Shown here: positions 59,256 to 64,000 of the stretch, in pieces
How the letters are laid out: every line of letters begins with the position of its first letter
Numbering within the stretch: the first letter of the stretch is position 1
Source: Naegleria lovaniensis
Lineage: Eukaryota > Heterolobosea > Eutetramitea > Acrasida > Naegleriidae
Length of the DNA: 64,000 nucleotides
Direction of reading: 5' to 3'
Assembly (NCBI RefSeq): GCF_003324165.1
Contig: NW_025407868.1
Coordinates: 124,001-188,000 of the forward strand
The notes under the pieces: generated by a model
Told to the model about the DNA's origin: nothing
The model's input: the letters and a program-made list of their open reading frames with translations, nothing else
The model's database searches: none
Translations under genes and position numbers: made by a program

Positions 59256-60656
59256 TTATTGTTTGCTACATAATTTGTTCTTTTTGACTTGAGAGATCTT
59301 CTTCCAATGAAATTGATCGAAATGTCTCAAACATGCCAATCGGTGATTCCAATGTTGTAATCCAATGCATTTTCGAGCACTCACTTCATCATAAGCACTA
59401 GCTCCAATATATTGCGAAAATTTCAAGGCCTCTTCATACGAGACTGGTTCTGCAAACTCGGTCTCCATATTGTTACAAGGTGAACTTGAAACATCATTGC
59501 TTGACAAAGCGAAGAGGGATTTCCATCGTTGAATTTCTCTATTTTCCTTCTTTAAACCAAGTACTTGAATGGTTGCATGTTGAGGTAGAAATTGATAAAT
59601 TTCCCAAAGCAAGTGATCGAATAAGTAAGTCATAGAGCTCCAGTCATCCACAGCAAAGGCTAATGTACAAACAGTGGCATTTGACAAACTCTCAAAATGA
59701 CTCTCTTTTGATGAAATGTCAAAATATTCAATATCGTAATCTTCCACACTGTGCTGAGTAATCATGTCCGTTCGAGGAATGAAACAAGTCGTGGAATAAT
59801 TGTTTAGAGTTTCAGGAACGTCGTTCCAATCAAAATTCGTATTCGTCAATTGACACATTAAACAGGTTTTCCCAACTTGTGATTTTCCAACCATGTACCA
59901 TTTCAGTGTTTTAGAATTCGAAACGCCACCAGTACTGAGCCTTAATGGTCCATGAACTCCCATTTCCGAGTTGTTGTGGTTATGACATGAAAAACGAGCA
60001 ATCTCTTGTTCTGTATTTTCAATAAACATCCCTTGTTGAGATTTATGATACATTAACGAAGCAATGGATGGAGTGTGTTTCAGACCAGCTCCAACATGAT
60101 TCTTGTCATGATCAATTACCTTCTCATTGAGAGAATGGTCGTTGGTTGATGATTTCTGTTGTTTTGATTTTTTCTGTGATTTGTCATTCATGATTTGTAA
60201 TAAATAATCGGGAATGGATTCTAAATATTTGGCTCTTTCAATACGTTGCCGAGTAATGTTTTCAAAAACAGATGGCACTATGTGTTGCCAAATTTGTGAA
60301 ATAAAATCTCTTCGAAAATTCTTTTGTGGAATTTCTAGTAGGTCTTCATGCTGGAAATAAATACTCAAGACTTGCTCATTGATGAATTTAATCTTTTTTG
60401 TGATTGGTTCTTTCCAAAATATGTCATGCCATGCACATGTGATTAATTGAGCACCTAACTTGGATTTACAAAATGTATGTTCGATTTGTATCATTTCACA
60501 CCAATAAAATTCAAATAAAATTTCTGTTGATTGCCATCCTCGAAATCCAGCAAGCATATTAATTTCTCGTAAATTTAAATAATGTAAAATTTGGAGGAGT
60601 ATGTCTGTATTCAACGGTTGACATGATTCATCCCAAAAGAATTTGAATTCCTTCAT
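59256..60656 (-). CDS. F-box protein fused to a small-GTPase-like domain
   Basis: The product (466 residues from the ATG at 60656, 469 from 60665) has an F-box-like start (LNTDILLQILHYLNLREINML) and a Lys/Ser/His-rich linker. From about residue 250 there is a Ras-superfamily-like domain: WYMVGKSQVGKTCLMCQL is a good P-loop. G3 is degenerate: DIEYFDISSKES in place of DTAGQE. G4 reads LGLKKE rather than NKxD. G5 may be GASAYDEVSARKCIGL. Thus nucleotide binding is possible but hydrolysis is doubtful. The start at 60656 follows GAAAAAA. Confidence 0.75.
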   Translation of the reverse strand: MKEFKFFWDESCQPLNTDILLQILHYLNLREINMLAGFRGWQSTEILFEFYWCEMIQIEHTFCKSKLGAQLITCAWHDIFWKEPITKKIKFINEQVLSIYFQHEDLLEIPQKNFRRDFISQIWQHIVPSVFENITRQRIERAKYLESIPDYLLQIMNDKSQKKSKQQKSSTNDHSLNEKVIDHDKNHVGAGLKHTPSIASLMYHKSQQGMFIENTEQEIARFSCHNHNNSEMGVHGPLRLSTGGVSNSKTLKWYMVGKSQVGKTCLMCQLTNTNFDWNDVPETLNNYSTTCFIPRTDMITQHSVEDYDIEYFDISSKESHFESLSNATVCTLAFAVDDWSSMTYLFDHLLWEIYQFLPQHATIQVLGLKKENREIQRWKSLFALSSNDVSSSPCNNMETEFAEPVSYEEALKFSQYIGASAYDEVSARKCIGLQHWNHRLACLRHFDQFHWKKISQVKKNKLCSKQ

Positions 60657-60800
60657 TTTTTTCATGTTGTTGGCTCAGTAAATTCAGTGATTCCATCCAT
60701 GACTTCGCCAACGCCCTCAGCATCAGTTCAATTCATGACTACTGTCATCATACGACTCAATCAAAACCAAATTCTAATTTATTTTTGATTGCAAAAAAAA
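60657..60800. promoter_or_regulatory. Shared divergent promoter region
   Basis: A 144-bp gap between the F-box/GTPase start (minus) and the ATAD1-like start (plus). Promoters of both must lie here; no motif is recognised. Confidence 0.35.
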
Positions 60801-62214
60801 ATGAGTTTTTTGAGAGACTTGTTCAAGAAATGGGATTCATCATCGGCCTCAACTCCGACATCAACAAACTCAAGCACCACAGGAGGAAGTATATCTTCAT
60901 CCAATGTACCTACAACAGATAATAGTACTGAAATAATTTTGGCAACACGTGAATCATCGTCTAGCGGGATAACAAGACTATTGTTATCGGTGTCGGAAAC
61001 AGGATTAACATTGCTATTGACTTTCTTATCTATAAAGTATTTGTTCATGCCATTATTGTCTAATTTATTAGCAAACTCGAGCGGAAAGCAAGGCACTAGC
61101 AATTTGTTACCAAGAAAAAAGAGAAAAATTGGCGAGTTGATTTGCAGGAGCTTTGGAATAGAGGAGCCTAAAAAAGATGCAGAAAATTTCTACACATCAC
61201 TCTATGAAAAATCGTTAAACAAGTATGAGAAAACTGTTTCCGATTTTTTAGTACTACCCGAAGATTTGGATCATAATTTTAGCGATATTGGAGGAATGGA
61301 AAAGTTGAAAAAGGAGGTCTATGAGTCCGTATGCTTTCCACTTAAATATCCACATATTTATGAAAATGCTACCGATACCACCAGCATGAAATTGCGAAGA
61401 TTACCAAAGGGTGTTTTATTTTATGGTCCACCAGGTACTGGTATGTATTACAAATTACTATTATTGTTTGTGTTGAAAATTATTATTTCTACTCTTCTTG
61501 CATTCCCTTCATTGGTAAAATTTAGGTAAAACAAGCTTGGCGAAAGCCATCGCAAAAGAATGTAACTGTGCATTCTTGAATGTTAAAAGAGAATTCCTGT
61601 CAGACTTTTTGTACGGCGAGACAGAAAAACTAGTGGCAGCCCTCTTTAGTTTTGCCTCAAAAGTGAAACCTTGTATTATATTCATTGATGAAATTGAGAG
61701 TCTCCTACCTTCAAGACAATCCAGTTTCCAAATGCATGAAGTCTCCAAGGCAAGAATTAGTATCATCCTTTCAGCATGGGATGGTTTTGAAACTTCATCA
61801 GAGGGTGATCAAGTTATGGTAATTGGAGCAACTAACTTGAAGTCCCAACTTGACGCTGCAGCTTTAAGAAGAATGCCTCTTCAATTCAAGATTGATGCAC
61901 CTGATAGAACGAGTAGAATTCAAATTTTGAAGCTCTTGTTGAAGAATGAAAGAGTGTCACCAAATCTAAGCTTTGAAAAACTTGCTGATATTACAAATCG
62001 TTTCAGCGGAAGTGATCTCACAGAACTATGTAAGAAGGCTCTCTCTTTTCCCATTAAGGAGCTTATTGATCGAGAGCTCAAATCAAAAACATCCATGACC
62101 AACATTATGCCAAGAGAATTGGTTTACGAAGACTTTGCCAAGGCTAGAGAATTTGTAAATCCAAGCTGTGTGGAAGAAAGCGAACAACTGGACATGTCCC
62201 TGCTTGTGGATTAA
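60801..62214 (+). CDS. Msp1/ATAD1-type AAA ATPase
   Basis: Exons 60801-61440 and 61526-62214 (85-bp GT-AG intron within the Walker A codon) encode 442 residues. A hydrophobic segment near residues 65-88 (LLLSVSETGLTLLLTFLSIKYLF) could anchor it. The AAA core has NFSDIGGMEKLKKEV, GVLFYGPPGTGKT (Walker A), GETEKLVAALFSFA, IIFIDEIESL (Walker B), GATN and RRMP, and SGSDLTELCKKAL. This matches Msp1/ATAD1, which extracts mislocalised tail-anchored proteins from mitochondria and peroxisomes. The ATG at 60801 follows TTGCAAAAAAAAA. The N-terminus is longer and Ser/Thr-rich compared with the usual family member. Confidence 0.9.
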
Positions 62215-62396
62215 CTCGCTAGCCTTGTTTGATTGGCTCACAGTTGTTGTTGTACTTATTGAATGGCTTTGACTTCACAGTTTCTCATTGATTGTACTAA
62301 TTGGTTGTAGAACTTCAAATTTACAGTGAAGAGTTTATTTAAACTTGACAAGTCACTAAAGTTTTCCTTTAATGACGATCATTAGTGATTCTAGAA

Positions 62397-63809
62397 TTAT
62401 TCTCTGGGGGTGATCGATTTTTGGTTTGATCTGTTAAAGTAAGACATGACAATCCATGCCACCTTCGCCTTTTCTTCTTGGCTATATTTTGTTCTGGTAC
62501 AGGTTTTAATGTCATTGGAACTGTACTTTCTTGCAATTTTAACAATCACACTAGCACATGGTTCAATGTCTTGCTCTGTATAGCCAGTGTAGTAGTGCAA
62601 AACATCATCCCAACTATTCTTCTTTTGACAAAGCCTTCCAGCAATATAGATGCAAGCACTAGCTATTTGAGATGGAAGATAGTACAGAGAGGCCTCTTCA
62701 AGTAGAGACAACTCTGCAAGATAATATGCAAGGGCTAATTGATTGAAATCACACCTTGCACATTTCGAGTACCTCTTCAAGAATGGATAAACAGTAGCGA
62801 CTGTAATGTTGAAATCCAATTCTTTCAACAGAATTCTCTCCATCTTGAGAAGCTCGTCCTTAGAAAAGACGTGTGAGGAGATTTCAACAATTTCAGCCGA
62901 TACTGGATATTGCAATTCTTCATATTTAGCTGCGACAAACATACAAGTTGCAGCCAGCAATTGTAGACTCTTAAGAGGAACATCTTGCAAGGAGAGGAAT
63001 CGATCCAAAAGGTTCACAGCCAGAAAGAGTGTAGCATTATTGAGTTGGAATTTCTGATGCATCTCAATCATCCAATTCACTACTGTGAATCTGTGTTTAT
63101 GCCTCATGATAGATTGTTTCGAGAGATAGGTAGGATCTGCTCTGTATTTAGTTTCAATCTTCTTGAGATGAGAATGAATATCTTTCACATACTCGACACA
63201 GGATTGAGGATCATTAGCATCAGCCTTATCTATGCCTGGTGAGGTGAAGAATTCAGTGGTCTTCTTTTGGGGAGTACATGCCATGGATTGTTTTTGAGAG
63301 CAAGTAGAGGGTTCGTTATTAGCATTGGTAGAGTTATTGTTGCTGCTCGTCGTTGCCTCAGTGGATAATGATGCTGCTTGTGAGGTTCTTGATGATAATT
63401 GTGGATCCTTGTTTTCAGAGTCTTGGTTGGATGTCGTTGTAGTAGCAGCAAGAGCAGCAGTACTCGTTGAAGAGTTTGTACTCTCATTGCTCACCTTTTT
63501 CAAATCCTCGGGTTTCTTTGGCCGGGTGATCATTTTGACTCGATTCACAATGGAGGAGAGAGCGGTCCTCATTCCTGCTGTATCTTCTTTGGTGGTTAGT
63601 AATGTTGTCGTGTTTGTCTTTTTACCAATGACTGGTTTTGAAGGATGGAGCGAAATTGGTTTGATGGGATCTTTGGATTGTATCATTTCGGCAGCCATTG
63701 GATTGGTATTTTCATCGTTAGGTACCACCATCGACAAGGTGGTGGGCCGTTGGTACATCATGGTGTTGTGTTGAATTTTTTTAGTGTTTGTTTTTTGAAT
63801 GTTTTGCAT
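62397..63809 (-). CDS. Mitotic cyclin (A/B type)
   Basis: A single-exon 470-residue cyclin. A destruction box RTALSSIVN lies near residue 81 in the Ser/Thr-rich head. The cyclin box starts with YVKDIHSHLKKIE and MRHKHRFTVVNWMIEMHQKF and continues with LAVNLLDRFLSLQDV, LQLLAATCMFVAAKYEE, FSKDELLKMERILLKELDF, and a second fold with YLAELSLLEEASL. This is the A/B-type signature. It would activate CDK1 at mitosis and be removed by the APC/C. Start options are 63809, or ATGs at residues 17 and 18; the first lacks the A-run. It faces ATAD1 tail to tail with a 182-bp gap. Confidence 0.9.
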   Translation of the reverse strand: MQNIQKTNTKKIQHNTMMYQRPTTLSMVVPNDENTNPMAAEMIQSKDPIKPISLHPSKPVIGKKTNTTTLLTTKEDTAGMRTALSSIVNRVKMITRPKKPEDLKKVSNESTNSSTSTAALAATTTTSNQDSENKDPQLSSRTSQAASLSTEATTSSNNNSTNANNEPSTCSQKQSMACTPQKKTTEFFTSPGIDKADANDPQSCVEYVKDIHSHLKKIETKYRADPTYLSKQSIMRHKHRFTVVNWMIEMHQKFQLNNATLFLAVNLLDRFLSLQDVPLKSLQLLAATCMFVAAKYEELQYPVSAEIVEISSHVFSKDELLKMERILLKELDFNITVATVYPFLKRYSKCARCDFNQLALAYYLAELSLLEEASLYYLPSQIASACIYIAGRLCQKKNSWDDVLHYYTGYTEQDIEPCASVIVKIARKYSSNDIKTCTRTKYSQEEKAKVAWIVMSYFNRSNQKSITPRE

Positions 63810-64000
63810 AACGGTTTCTCAAGGCGCAAATTTTGTTAAGGCCAAGCCTGACACGCCAAACTGGGTCAGCACAAAACATGTTGAAAATTCGTTCGATCAA
63901 CATTACTACAGTGAGAATGATTTTATTAGGAAAGCTCGATGTATTATTGAGAAAGTTGGTATAAACTAGGATCTGTTAAATATTGAAAAAGTAAAGTTTA
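63810..64000. other. Window edge, cyclin upstream region
   Basis: The last 191 bp show no clear gene. They presumably contain the cyclin promoter and 5' UTR. The neighbouring gene is not in the window. Confidence 0.35.

Overview
The window looks like nuclear DNA of a free-living heterolobosean amoeboflagellate, most likely Naegleria. This is inferred from four things: AT-rich, intron-poor and very compact gene packing; small GT-AG introns (42 to about 270 bp); start codons preceded by runs of A; and a gene set combining ciliary (NPHP4), sexual-fusion (KAR5/GEX1), 7TM-RGS, Rho and F-box genes. The species cannot be fixed from the window. I see no prokaryotic operon, virus-like element, transposon, CRISPR array or tRNA.

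Layout. 0-10 kb: last exon of a short-chain dehydrogenase, APE1-type endonuclease, LETM1-like mitochondrial protein, a probable AP-5 zeta subunit, an unknown protein, a KAR5/GEX1 nuclear-fusion protein and a secreted berberine-bridge-type oxidase. 10-24 kb: NPHP4 (four exons), a LisH protein, MYG1, a divergent mitochondrial carrier, THOC5, an unknown, LSM12 and SNU13. 24-35 kb: ASC-1/TRIP4, a quinone oxidoreductase, EXO70, a PQ-loop lysosomal transporter, a GNAT acetyltransferase and a 7TM receptor fused to an RGS domain. 35-45 kb: a lineage-specific block with a filamin-like/degenerate-J-domain gene broken twice, a small mitochondrial membrane protein, three F-box-like genes, a broken F-box/LRR gene and a D-threonine-aldolase-type enzyme. 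45-54 kb: a desaturase, a helix-hairpin-helix protein, NOP16, a five-exon Rho GTPase, an unknown and an RCC1-BTB protein. 54-64 kb: an inverted copy of the 5S upstream region, a two-TM protein, a vWA protein, a 5S rRNA gene followed by a long imperfect hairpin, a DOMON-type surface protein, a two-exon small gene, an F-box/GTPase fusion, Msp1/ATAD1 and a mitotic cyclin.

Genes are packed closely: two convergent pairs overlap by 9 bp or sit 1 bp apart, and several tandem pairs are 3 to 46 bp apart. There is no obvious functional clustering beyond the F-box block. No new multi-gene system is evident. The most unusual items are the hairpin next to the 5S gene, the inverted 5S flank, two fusion proteins (7TM-RGS and F-box/GTPase), the degenerate J-domain gene, and a SNU13 gene whose first coding exon appears to be only the start codon.
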